DNA of 64,000 nt from contig DASTRX010000209.1 of NCBI GenBank assembly GCA_035760985.1, forward strand, positions 1 to 64,000, written 5' to 3'. Positions within the stretch are counted from its first letter, which is position 1. Each line of letters begins with the position of its first letter. Shown piece after piece: positions 31,049-39,421 of this stretch. The translations under genes and the position numbers were made by a program. The notes beneath the pieces are model-generated. The model did no database searches. It was not told where the DNA came from and worked only from the letters and a program-made list of their open reading frames with translations. The DNA comes from SZUA-265 sp035760985. Its GTDB lineage: Bacteria > Myxococcota_A > Polyangia > Polyangiales > Polyangiaceae.

Positions 31049-34000
31049 ATGGCCAGGCTCGAAGCAGTGCTAGAACAGCGCGGCGTTGCCTCGCCGCGAG
31101 AAGTGTCCGAGGCGCTGGCTCGCAGCCAGTTGCATGGCGGTGACGTCACCACCAGCCTGCTGCAGTTCTCCAACATCGACGAAGCAGCGCTCAGCGCGGC
31201 GCTGAGCGAGTGCTACGGCTTGCCGCCGGCGGACGTCGGCGTTCTCCCCACACCGGACGACCCGGAACGACTCCTGCCGCGCGAGATCGCGGAGCGTTAC
31301 TGCTGCTTCCCGCTGTCGGGCGCGCCGGGGCAGCTGGTGGTGGCCGTCGCGCGGCCGCTCGACGCGGGCTTGAAGGAAGAGCTCGGCTTCGCGCTGGGCG
31401 TGCAGCTGTTCGAGCGAGTTGCGCTGGAGGTGCGGATCCGGCAGGCGATCGCGCTCTGCTACGGCGGTTCGCTGTCCGAGCAAGACCAGCAGGCCATCGC
31501 GCGTCTGGATGGCGTGGCCGACGCGGCGGCGCTGGAGCCTGCGCGGCAGCCCTGGCCCGAGACCGAGCTCTCGGAGCTGCCTCGCCCGCCGAGCGAGCCG
31601 CCGCCGCCTCCGGTCGAGGCGCGCACGGACTGGGAGCGCGAGTGGCAGAGCGCCGAGTCCGGCGCGGCGCCGCGCCCGCTCGCGCCCAAGCCGGCGCCGC
31701 GCGCCCGGCGGCGCGGGCCGTTCACGCTGGCGATGGCGCGCGAGGAGCTGGCGCGCGCGAGCGAGCGCGATCAGGTGCTGGACGCCTTCTTCAGCTTTGC
31801 CTGCCAGTTCTTCGAATACAGCGCGCTGTTCGCCGTGCACAACGCCATCGCGGAGGGCCTGAACGCGTCGGGACCGGGCGCCGATCCCGACGCGATTCAA
31901 GCCGTGGGCGTGCCGCTGGATCTGCCCAGCTCGCTCTCCGAAGCGGCGGAGAGCTGCAACGTGCGCATCACCCGGCTCGGGCGCGAGGGTATCGACCGCA
32001 CGCTGGCAGCGGATCTGCGCCGCCAGCTGGAAGCGCGCGTGCTGATCTTGCCGGTGTGCTTGCGTGGGCGCTGCTTGCTGCTGCTGTACGGGGACAACGG
32101 CGCGAGCGACGTGCTGGAGCGAGAGGTCGGCGAGGTGATCGCGCTGGCCCCCGACGTGGCAAACGCGCTCGGTCGCATCATCCTGCAGCGCAAGCGCGCC
32201 AGCGCAGCGCGCACGGCGCCGATCGACGCCGAGCTCTCTGATGCTCTCGGCGCGCAGCGCTCCGCCGCCGCAACGCAGGTGGAAGCCGCGAGCGCTCGGG
32301 GCGAAGGCTCCGAGAGCGCAGCCCCGGATTTCTCGCTCCCCAGCCTGCCGAACAAGAATCGCGACCGCAGCCGCAGCAATGGCCGCGCGAAGTCGAGCCG
32401 CCCGCCCGCGCCCGAGCTGCAGCACCACCCGCTGGTGGCGCTGGATGCAGACGCGGGGGAGGCCAGCTTCGAGCCAGCGAGCCTCGAGCCAGCGACCCTC
32501 GAGCAGGCGAACCAACCAGCGACCCTCGAACAGCCCAGCGAGAGCCCGGCAGAGATCGCCACCCCCGAGCCGCGCGAGCCCACGCCCACCACGCCGTTCT
32601 TGCTGGAGCACAGGCCGCGCGAAGCGGAGCAACCGCTGCTGCCCGCTGCTCGCAAAGAGGCGCTGATCGCGCGCCCCGCGCGGCCACTGGTGCACAAACC
32701 GCGCTTGCCCTCCGTGATCGTGGACGACAGCGCCAAGGAAGAGACGGCCTGGAGCCGCGCCGGCATGGTCACGCAGCCTCCGCAGAGCGCGCGCAACCCG
32801 GCGGCGCGCAGCGCCGCAGAGCCGGCAGATGCCGCTACCGTCCGTCCAGGTCAGCGCCCGCGCCCGCCGGCGCCGCGCGCGGAGCCGCGTCCCGCGCGCC
32901 GCCCCGAGCAGCCCAGCTCCCGCTCCGACACCGCCCGCGCCGAGCCGGACCCGGATCTCACGCCGGTCTCCCCACTGCCCACGCTGCAGGGCCCCGCGCG
33001 CCCTCCCGGCGGCGCGACGACGTCGACGGCCAGGAGCGCGGTGACCACTCGGACTGCCGTGGGGATGGCGCCCCGCGCGCCTCAGCCCGCGGAGAACAGC
33101 ACCCGCAAGACCGCGCTCGGCCTCGCTCCGCCCACGGCTCTGCCGACCCAGCCCGTGCGCCCGGCGGAGCCGCCGCGTCCCGGCGGCAGCCGCCCCGCAG
33201 TGCCCCCGCCAGACGCGACTCCGATCGCGCGCGAGACCGCGCCCAAGCCCGCCAACAAGGCGGGCGAGCCGCCGCGCACCACGACGCTGAAGGGCTTCGC
33301 GCGGCCCGTCGCCACCCCGCCACAGCGCATCTCGCAGCCGCCGGCGCCCGGCGCCCAACCGGCTCCGCTCGAGCGGCGTTCTGCGCCCGCGCCCAGCGTC
33401 CAGGATGCCCAGCCCCCCGCCACGATCGCCGAGCCTACCGCGGCACCGATCGAGGCGCCGTCGGTCAAGCCGGTCCCGCGCGTTCCCACCGAGCGCCCGC
33501 CGGATCTGGTGCGCTCGGCGCCCGTCGCAGCAGCCGCGCCGCCCGCCGCTGCTGCCGAAGTGGCGCCACCCCCTGCGGCGCCGCCTGCTCTTGCCGCGGC
33601 CGCGCCGAGCCCGGAGCCCGCGTTGCCCTTCGTGACCGAGCCGGCGCCCCCGCCTGCGGCGGAGCCCGAGGCCACGGCACCGTCCGACGTGTCGATCGAG
33701 CCCCCGCTCAGCGCGAGCACCGTCGGCGCGGCAGAGTCGCCCGCGCCCGCAGCGGAGGCAAAGCCGATCGAAGCGGCGCCTGCCAGCGCGGCGCCTGCCC
33801 CGGCGCCGATCTCGACGCGCGCGGCCCCTGCATCGCAACGCGCTGCGCGTGCGGCCATCCCGCCACCGCATGCGCCCAGCGAACCGCCGCCGAGCACACG
33901 TTCGCCCAGCCGCCCACCGAGCTTTCCGCCGCTCGGCAACCTCTCACCCAGCAAGACGCCGAGCGCGCCGCCCGCCGAACCCGAGATCGAGTCCCTGATC

Positions 34001-34828
34001 GAGCTCCTGTGCCAGGGCAACGCCAAGGCAGCGCAAGATCTGGCGCGCCTGGGCGCGGCCGGGCTACCGCAGCTGATGGCGCGCTTTCCGGGTCCCGTCG
34101 TGAGCGAACGCGCGGGCCCGAGCTCGCGCGCCTCCGAGTGCGGCCCGCTGTTGCAGGCGCTGGCGAACATCGGCTCCCCCGCCGTGCCCGACATCACGCG
34201 CAGCACCGAAGATCGGGACGCGCGCGTCCGTCGCTGGGCGACGCTGTTGCTGGGCGAAATCCCGGGACCAGAGGCCTGCCGCGCGGTGGTGCAGCGGCTC
34301 GCTGACGAAGAGCCGCGCGTGCACCAGGCCGCGCTCGACGCCGCCCGCCTCCTGCTCAGCAGCTCCGCCGCCAACCTGTTCCGCAAGACGCTGTTCGAGG
34401 TGGCCGAGGCGGAAGACGCGCCGCTCACCCTGCGCCTGCGCACCCTGGAACACGTCGCCCGCCTGCGCGACAGCGCCAGCGTACCGCGCCTGATCGCGCT
34501 GCTCTCGCTCGACACCGAGCCCGTGGTACACAAGGCCCTCTGGACGCTCACCGTGATCACGCGCCAGGACTTCGGGCGCGACACCCAGTCCTGGAGCGAC
34601 TGGTGGCAGACGCACCAGGCGAAACACCGCTTCCAGTGGCTGATCGAAGCGCTCGACCACCGCGACCCCCGACTGCGCAAGGCCGCGGCCGACGAGCTCC
34701 TGATCGAAGCCCGCGACAGCTTCGGTTACGCCGAGAACCTACCCGACGACGAACGCCGGGCCGCGCAGCAGCGCTACCAGCGCTGGTGGGAGACCACGGG
34801 CGCGCGCCGTTTTGGACGACTGGCATGA
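31049..34828 (+). CDS. MshEN-domain / GAF-like / HEAT-repeat protein
   Basis: The 1259-residue protein begins with an MshEN (GspE N-terminal) domain, about residues 1-150: LEAVLEQRGVASPREVSEAL, LPREIAERYCCFPL, LVVAVARPLD. MshEN domains bind c-di-GMP in some ATPases. A GAF-like region spans about 225-385 (FFEYSALFAVHN, ILPVCLRGRCLLLLYGDNG), then some 580 residues of Pro/Ala-rich disorder. HEAT/PBS-type helical repeats fill about 980-1259 (ARVRRWATLLLGEIPG, RVHQAALDAARLLL). There is no Walker ATPase, so it is not a secretion motor. A signalling scaffold is a plausible inference. ATG 31049 was chosen over a TTG at 31025. The next gene overlaps by 4 bp. Confidence 0.85.
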   Translation: MARLEAVLEQRGVASPREVSEALARSQLHGGDVTTSLLQFSNIDEAALSAALSECYGLPPADVGVLPTPDDPERLLPREIAERYCCFPLSGAPGQLVVAVARPLDAGLKEELGFALGVQLFERVALEVRIRQAIALCYGGSLSEQDQQAIARLDGVADAAALEPARQPWPETELSELPRPPSEPPPPPVEARTDWEREWQSAESGAAPRPLAPKPAPRARRRGPFTLAMAREELARASERDQVLDAFFSFACQFFEYSALFAVHNAIAEGLNASGPGADPDAIQAVGVPLDLPSSLSEAAESCNVRITRLGREGIDRTLAADLRRQLEARVLILPVCLRGRCLLLLYGDNGASDVLEREVGEVIALAPDVANALGRIILQRKRASAARTAPIDAELSDALGAQRSAAATQVEAASARGEGSESAAPDFSLPSLPNKNRDRSRSNGRAKSSRPPAPELQHHPLVALDADAGEASFEPASLEPATLEQANQPATLEQPSESPAEIATPEPREPTPTTPFLLEHRPREAEQPLLPAARKEALIARPARPLVHKPRLPSVIVDDSAKEETAWSRAGMVTQPPQSARNPAARSAAEPADAATVRPGQRPRPPAPRAEPRPARRPEQPSSRSDTARAEPDPDLTPVSPLPTLQGPARPPGGATTSTARSAVTTRTAVGMAPRAPQPAENSTRKTALGLAPPTALPTQPVRPAEPPRPGGSRPAVPPPDATPIARETAPKPANKAGEPPRTTTLKGFARPVATPPQRISQPPAPGAQPAPLERRSAPAPSVQDAQPPATIAEPTAAPIEAPSVKPVPRVPTERPPDLVRSAPVAAAAPPAAAAEVAPPPAAPPALAAAAPSPEPALPFVTEPAPPPAAEPEATAPSDVSIEPPLSASTVGAAESPAPAAEAKPIEAAPASAAPAPAPISTRAAPASQRAARAAIPPPHAPSEPPPSTRSPSRPPSFPPLGNLSPSKTPSAPPAEPEIESLIELLCQGNAKAAQDLARLGAAGLPQLMARFPGPVVSERAGPSSRASECGPLLQALANIGSPAVPDITRSTEDRDARVRRWATLLLGEIPGPEACRAVVQRLADEEPRVHQAALDAARLLLSSSAANLFRKTLFEVAEAEDAPLTLRLRTLEHVARLRDSASVPRLIALLSLDTEPVVHKALWTLTVITRQDFGRDTQSWSDWWQTHQAKHRFQWLIEALDHRDPRLRKAAADELLIEARDSFGYAENLPDDERRAAQQRYQRWWETTGARRFGRLA

Positions 34829-35100
34829 AAGCGCGCGGCAGCGACTTCGCCGGAGACGGCATGGACCACGAGACGGCGCTCGACGCCGCCAACCAGGCGC
34901 TGAGCGGGCGCTCCTCCCGCGCGACCAACCCCTTCGCTTCGGTCGAGCTGCGCGGCGTCGACGAGCTGGGCCGCACCCGCCGCGAATCGCGCTCGCCCGA
35001 CGGCGACGCTTCCCTGCCCAGCGGCGCCTGGGAGCTGGCCGCGATGATCTCCGTCGCCGTGGTCACGCTCCTGATCGTGATCACGCTCTGGTTGCTCTAG
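34825..35100 (+). CDS. Small single-pass membrane protein
   Basis: The 91-residue product starts at an ATG that overlaps the previous stop (ATGA). The N-terminal 65 residues are polar with RESRSPDGDASLPSG; the C-terminus is one membrane segment (LAAMISVAVVTLLIVITLWL) ending four residues from the stop, so it is tail-anchored-like. Strict coupling to the MshEN/HEAT protein suggests a partner that brings it to the membrane. No family recognised. Confidence 0.75.
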   Translation: MKARGSDFAGDGMDHETALDAANQALSGRSSRATNPFASVELRGVDELGRTRRESRSPDGDASLPSGAWELAAMISVAVVTLLIVITLWLL

Positions 35101-35151
35101 CTGAGCGGCGCTCCGCTCCCGAGGCTGGCCAGCGCTGACCAGCGCTGCTCG

Positions 35152-35199
35152 ATTTGGGCCGGACCTCACCCGCACGACGCTGCCCCAGCCTCGGGACGC
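35152..35199 (+). repeat. Dispersed repeat C, copy 3
   Basis: This resembles 19781-19830 (ATTTGGGCCGG, CCTCA, CCGCACG, CCTCGGGACGC). It lies 51 bp after the stop of the small membrane protein gene and before the convergent HNH gene. Confidence 0.5.
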
Positions 35200-35271
35200 T
35201 GGGCGCGAGCGGTTTCGAAACGTTGTCCGACGCCGGAGCTCGCCGTCCGGTGCCGGTGCGCGCCGTCTCTC

Positions 35272-36777
35272 TCAGCGCGCGCCCGCGGGAGCAGGATGCA
35301 GGCGCTTCAGCGCTTCGCGGAGCCATTGCTGCGGCGCGGCGGCGGCGAGTTCGCCTCGCTCCCGTAGCTGTGCGATCACGGCGTGCACATCCGCCGCGCG
35401 AAAGCCCAGGTGGCACAATCCAGACGCCACCTTCGCGGACACCTCGATCGAGCTCGAGGCCGCCGCCGGAGGTGGTGCGCTGCCGGCCACCGGCACGCCC
35501 AGCGAGCCCGGCAGCACGCGAAAGTCGCCGGCATCGCCTGCGCTGCGCAGCTCGCCGCGATGCAGCGCGCGGTGATGGGCCGAGCACAGCGTGACCAGAT
35601 TGCCGGCGCTGTGGCTGCCGCCTTCGGAGCGGGGCCGGATGTGATGCAGATCGAGGAACGTGGCATTCCGGCAACCCGCGACGCGACAGCGCCGCTCATC
35701 GCGGCGCAGCACCGCACGGCGCAGCGCCGGCGGGATCTCTTGCCTGGCCCGCGTTCGGCTGCGGCTGGGATCGAGCTCGCCGCCAGCGTTGCCCACGTGG
35801 ACGTTGCCAGCCGGGTGCGCCTCGTAGTCCTGGCGTTCGTCGGCATCCATGCCCACGTGGGCGTTGGCAGCTGGGCGCGCCTCGTAGTCCTGGTGTTCGT
35901 CGGCATCCATGCCCACGTGGGCGTCGGCAGCTGGCGAGCCCCTGTGAATCTCGGCCGGAGCCGGGCGCACCTCGTGCGCAGCGGAGTGTTCATCGCTGAC
36001 CATGCCGGCGCAAGCGTCGGCGGAAGGGCTCTTGTCGTATGAGGCGTTCTCCTCCAGCGCCGGCAGGCGCTGCGCGTCGCACTCGGCCATGGCCACGATC
36101 TCGGGCGCGATCGGGACCAGCTGTCCGTTGGCGGACTGCCGACCGCTGCCGCACTCCGGACAGACGCTGATCGCGATCTGGTAGCTCGATCGACCCTCCT
36201 CACGCCCGCCCGGCATGGCTCCGAGAATGCAGCGCGCCATCTCCTGCAGCGCCGCATCGTCGTCGAAACAGCGGGAGCTCCGCCGCCGCAGCTCCCGCAG
36301 CGCCTCCCGAAACAGCGCGTACGTCTCCGCCGTCACTTGGAAGCGCAGCACGTAGCGCACGGCGCGCGGGTCGGCTTTGCTGGACGGCCCATCTCCCCGG
36401 CGCTTCCCTGCCACCAGCTGCTCGAGCTCCCGCACCGTCTTCCCTCCTGCCGCTTGCAACCAGGCCTCTTCCGTCTCTCTCACCGCCACCCGCGTGAGCT
36501 CCCGCACCGCGCACCACCCTAGCCGGCCTTGCTCCAGCGCCGCTCGCGACGCCGGCAGCTGCTCCAGCGCTTCGGCCACCCGCAGCTTCTCCAAGATCGA
36601 CCGCGGCGTGTAACCGAACAGCTGTTCCGCATAGCTGACGAAGCTGCCGAACCCCATGTGCACATGCGCCTTCGCGCGCCTCGCGCGCAGCAACCACTCC
36701 CCCTCCACCGCGTCGGCCGCAGCCCGCTCCCGCGCCAGCCACGACAACGCCTCGTGTGCGATCTTCCATTCGCTCAT
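35272..36777 (-). CDS. HNH endonuclease family protein with internal 20-residue repeats
   Basis: The 501-residue protein has a helical N-terminal half of the DUF222-like kind (about 1-190), a Cys pair region (VCPECGSG) and an acidic repeat region (about 280-335). A classic HNH module follows (CRNATFLDLHHIRPRSEGG, then HSAGNLVTLCSAHHRALH, about 365-400) that would bind one metal and cleave DNA. The C-terminal 45 residues (LGFRAADVHAVIAQL) resemble the RuvA C-terminal helical domain. The acidic region is built from 20-residue units containing AHVGMDADE, encoded by 60-bp repeats. Proteins of this design are frequent and multicopy in myxobacteria; their role is unknown and may be mobile. Confidence 0.85.
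   Translation of the reverse strand: MSEWKIAHEALSWLARERAAADAVEGEWLLRARRAKAHVHMGFGSFVSYAEQLFGYTPRSILEKLRVAEALEQLPASRAALEQGRLGWCAVRELTRVAVRETEEAWLQAAGGKTVRELEQLVAGKRRGDGPSSKADPRAVRYVLRFQVTAETYALFREALRELRRRSSRCFDDDAALQEMARCILGAMPGGREEGRSSYQIAISVCPECGSGRQSANGQLVPIAPEIVAMAECDAQRLPALEENASYDKSPSADACAGMVSDEHSAAHEVRPAPAEIHRGSPAADAHVGMDADEHQDYEARPAANAHVGMDADERQDYEAHPAGNVHVGNAGGELDPSRSRTRARQEIPPALRRAVLRRDERRCRVAGCRNATFLDLHHIRPRSEGGSHSAGNLVTLCSAHHRALHRGELRSAGDAGDFRVLPGSLGVPVAGSAPPPAAASSSIEVSAKVASGLCHLGFRAADVHAVIAQLRERGELAAAAPQQWLREALKRLHPAPAGAR
35791..35934. repeat. In-gene 60-bp tandem repeat
   Basis: Units with GCCCACGTGG-GCGT-GGCAG spaced exactly 60 bp apart (35791, 35851, 35911) lie within the HNH gene. 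The last two full periods differ by few bases, pointing to recent duplication. They encode the AHVGMDADE repeats. Confidence 0.85.
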
Positions 36778-36805
36778 CGTGCCCTCCCGTTGCGCAGCAA
36801 CCTAC

Positions 36806-36906
36806 CATGACGATCTTCGAGCCTCTCACGGCCGCTCCATTCTGCGCCGAGCCAGCCCAACGCAGTTTTTGCCCTCCAAGCGCGCACTCGCTCTGTCGCG
36901 GCCTTT
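36806..36906 (+). repeat. Dispersed repeat A, copy 2
   Basis: Nearly identical to 19905-20006 in the same orientation. It starts 29 bp upstream of the HNH gene start on the opposite strand, so it overlaps that gene's promoter region. Confidence 0.8.
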
Positions 36907-37124
36907 GCGGCGGTGCAATGCATGCTTTCCAGCTCATCGGCGCTCGCGAACCCTCGAGGCACGCAAATCGTGTCGAGCAAAATCGAATGCACACATGCGA
37001 TTTTTCATGGCACCTGAGCGGAGCGGATGGCGAGCCGCTGGCGAGCACGCGCCGAGGCGCGGGGCCTGTCGCGCGCAGCCCTCTCTCCTGCAGTCTCCTC
37101 CCGCCGCGCTCTGGGCCAATGCGC

Positions 37125-37290
37125 TCCGCTCCGCTCAGCCGGTGTACGCCAGGAACTGGCGCAGGCGCTTGGCAGTGGTGCGACCCCACTCACGCGCTCG
37201 CCCTGGCCCAAGCTCTACCCCCAGCCCTGCCTCTGCCCCTGCCTCTGCCCCTGCCTCTGCCTCCGCCTCTGCCTCTGCCCCCGAAGGATG
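37125..37290 (-). repeat. Repeat B, copy 2 (inverted)
   Basis: Reverse complement of the 21240-21436 element: the same 6-bp GGCAGG/GGCAGA minisatellite followed by a tail of about 85 bp with only a few changes. On the minus strand it reads (E/G-A)n, GLGVELGPG, REWGRTTAK-LRQFLAYTG, stop at 37135. Here the frame extends back to an ATG at 37353, giving a possible 72-residue peptide. Confidence 0.6.
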
Positions 37291-37596
37291 CGAGTCTCCG
37301 GCAGTAGTGGTAGGACACGGTGCTGATCCAGGAGTGCGGGCGAACGCTGGCATCGGCGTGGACTACCGCCACATCCACCCGAAGCTGCATCGGGGCGGTG
37401 GAAAGCTGCCGTGCTCGACGTCATCTGGACGGCGTTGCCGAGCGGGCTCGGGTGTTCGCGCTTGCGGCACATTGAGCGCCGAAAGCGCCATTCCCTCCGA
37501 GAAACTCGCGAGTCAGGACCGCAGCGGAGCCCAAAGCCTCGCGGGCCGCGCTCCGACAGTGGGCATCGGCGCGCTGTCGACTCGATCCGGAATTGG

Positions 37597-37635
37597 CGCA
37601 CACCTCTCGCGCACACCTCTCGCGCACACCTCTCG
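37597..37635. repeat. Three perfect 13-bp tandem repeats
   Basis: CGCACACCTCTCG is repeated three times without mismatch, with a partial fourth start. No gene overlaps. Confidence 0.85.
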
Positions 37636-38255
37636 CGCAGTGCCATCCGCGCGTTGGAATGACGCTCGGCGCCTCTGCCGGAGCTGCAGCTGGAGTCGCT
37701 GGAGCGGCGACCTTTTTCGACCCAGGGCCGCCCCACGTGGGTATGGGTCGAGAACCGCTTCGCTCCGTATGTCTTCGCTCCGCGCGCCAACCGCATCGCG
37801 CTCAGAGAGACAGCATGCGCAATGATGGCCGACGCCGCCCGGGCTTCCGCAACGCTATCGCTCGCAGCTCGCCCAACGCCCTCGCTCAGCTCGCCCAACG
37901 CGCTCGGTTCGCGGCTCGCCCAACGTCCTTGCTGCGCAGCTCGCCCTCGAAGGCTTCGCTCGAGTCAAGGCGGCGCGAGGGCTGAGGCGCGGCGCCCGCC
38001 AGTCCATGCAAACGGCCGTCGTGGTCGTCCTCGCCCGGCGCCCGCTGGCGCGCAGCCCCCGCCGGACCCGCGCCACGCTGGCGACGAAGCAGCCCAGAGC
38101 CGCCGCGCGCCCCGAGGCTCCGGACCGTGACGTGAAGCTCAGGCCCGGCCCCATTCTCTCCGATGCCGTGCCGCGGTTGCCGTGCCGCCGCAGGCGGCCG
38201 GTGCCGCGCGGCCCCGGTCAAGCGCCGGGCAGTGACTCCCGACGCCCCGCCGCGC

Positions 38256-38780
38256 TTACTTCTTCTTCGCCGGCACTTTGTCGCTCTTGGCCGGCGCTTT
38301 CGCTTCCAGATTGACATCCCAGGTCATGACCTTGCGCTCGCCCGAGTAGGGCGGAACGATGATCGCCTGGTAGGCGTTGAGCACGCAGTTGCCGAGGCGC
38401 GTGTCCTGGAAGGGCGGCGGGATGGAGGCGCTCGCCACCGAGCCGTCCAGCGCGAAGGTGACCGTCACGGCGGTCTTGCCGTGGGGCACGCCCTCGCCCG
38501 TCACGACCTCGGGGCAGGTCTCGGCCGAGCGCGTTGCACGCTGAAACTCGAGCTCGGCCTGCTTCTCGTCGAACAGGCCGGGCCTGTCCTTCTCCTCCGG
38601 AGCCGCGCCCTCCGTCACCGGCTTGTTGCGCGCCTTCAGCTCCTCTTGATAGGCGAGCTCCTCTTGCTCGCGCACGCGATCGCTGGGCGTCTTGATGGTG
38701 TGCTCGTCGTAAGAGGGGCCACAGGCCAGGCTGCTCGCCGCGAGCACGAAGGCGCCGACCGAGAGAAGGGGCTTCGACAT
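38256..38780 (-). CDS. Lipoprotein with TonB/AgmX-type C-terminal domain
   Basis: The 174-residue product has a lipobox (SSLACG, Cys20), a charged helical segment (VREQEELAYQEELKARNK) and a C-terminal domain of the AgmX/TonB-like kind. In that domain GKTAVTVTFALDGSVASASI, FQDTRLGNCVLNAYQAIIVP and YSGERKVMTWDV match the pattern found in myxobacterial gliding and adventurous-motility proteins. It should sit in the periplasm, lipid-anchored. The tail is Lys-rich. It is monocistronic, with gene-free DNA on both sides. A motility or envelope-linking role is inference from the domain only. Confidence 0.8.
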   Translation of the reverse strand: MSKPLLSVGAFVLAASSLACGPSYDEHTIKTPSDRVREQEELAYQEELKARNKPVTEGAAPEEKDRPGLFDEKQAELEFQRATRSAETCPEVVTGEGVPHGKTAVTVTFALDGSVASASIPPPFQDTRLGNCVLNAYQAIIVPPYSGERKVMTWDVNLEAKAPAKSDKVPAKKK

Positions 38781-39421
38781 GGCGGGCGACGATAGCCGGC
38801 CGAACGGGTCGAAGCAAAGGGGACGCTCCGGGCGCGGCCGCGTCGCACCCGATTTCCACCGAGAAAAGAACCGGCGGCGCCCCGACTCGTCCTCTGCTTA
38901 CAGCGTTGCTGGAGGCGCTGGCGGCGGGGCGCTTTTCCGCCACGCCCGCTCGCCAGAACCAGCATCGCTCGCCGAGGTAACGATCGTCCACGGTTGCTGT
39001 TTCTCGCCAGGATCCAAGCCCATTGTGCGGCAGCGGAATCCCGAGCTGCCCGAGCTTGCCTTGCGTACACGGGGGTTGCGCCGCTTCGTCGTTTTGCTAT
39101 GCCGCCGGCGTTTCATGAAGTGAAACGCCGGCGTTCGACGCCGACTACTTCGCTAAGAAATGGATCGCTTCTCCAAGCACTTCTGATCGTCATGTCGTTC
39201 GAGTGGCACAACTGGCGCGACACGCGCCCCGGCAACCCGCGAGCCGCAGCAGAGAAACCAGGGGATGGCAATTCTTGCTCCGCTACACCTGTCCAGCATT
39301 CGAGCGGCACGCGTCGTGCTAATGGCTCTGGTGCGGAGAGCAGGGGCTGCGACTGCACTCCTCGAGGGAGTCGACGGGTCTTGGCGCCATTCCTCGGAAG
39401 CTCTGAAGATTGAGGTACGGC
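38781..39421. other. Intergenic interval between divergent genes
   Basis: No gene supported. It must hold the promoters of the lipoprotein (minus) and the kinase (plus). The only clear structure is the perfect hairpin at 39103-39133. Confidence 0.6.
39103..39133. other. Perfect 13-bp stem hairpin
   Basis: CGCCGGCGTTTCA (39103-39115) and TGAAACGCCGGCG (39121-39133) are exact reverse complements around TGAAG. It has no T-run on either side and lies between two divergent genes, so it ends neither transcript. An operator, attenuator or REP-like element are possible. Confidence 0.8.

Larger units (their letters stand above)
36907..38255. other. Repeat-rich gene-free interval
   Basis: No supported gene in about 1.35 kb. 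It contains repeat B copy 2 (37125-37290), a 13-bp triplet repeat (37597-37635) and A/C-type debris. Two short stretches look like decayed coding sequence: LRVDVAVVHADASVRPHSW on the minus strand near 37300-37390, and GRPTWVWVENRFAPYVFAPR on the plus strand near 37730-37800. Neither extends into a full frame or matches a family I know. Confidence 0.55.

Noticed and set aside
36656..37825. A 389-codon plus-strand frame over the HNH gene start and the repeats
   Set aside because: It runs through repeat A, the minisatellite and tandem repeats with changing composition; no family resemblance.
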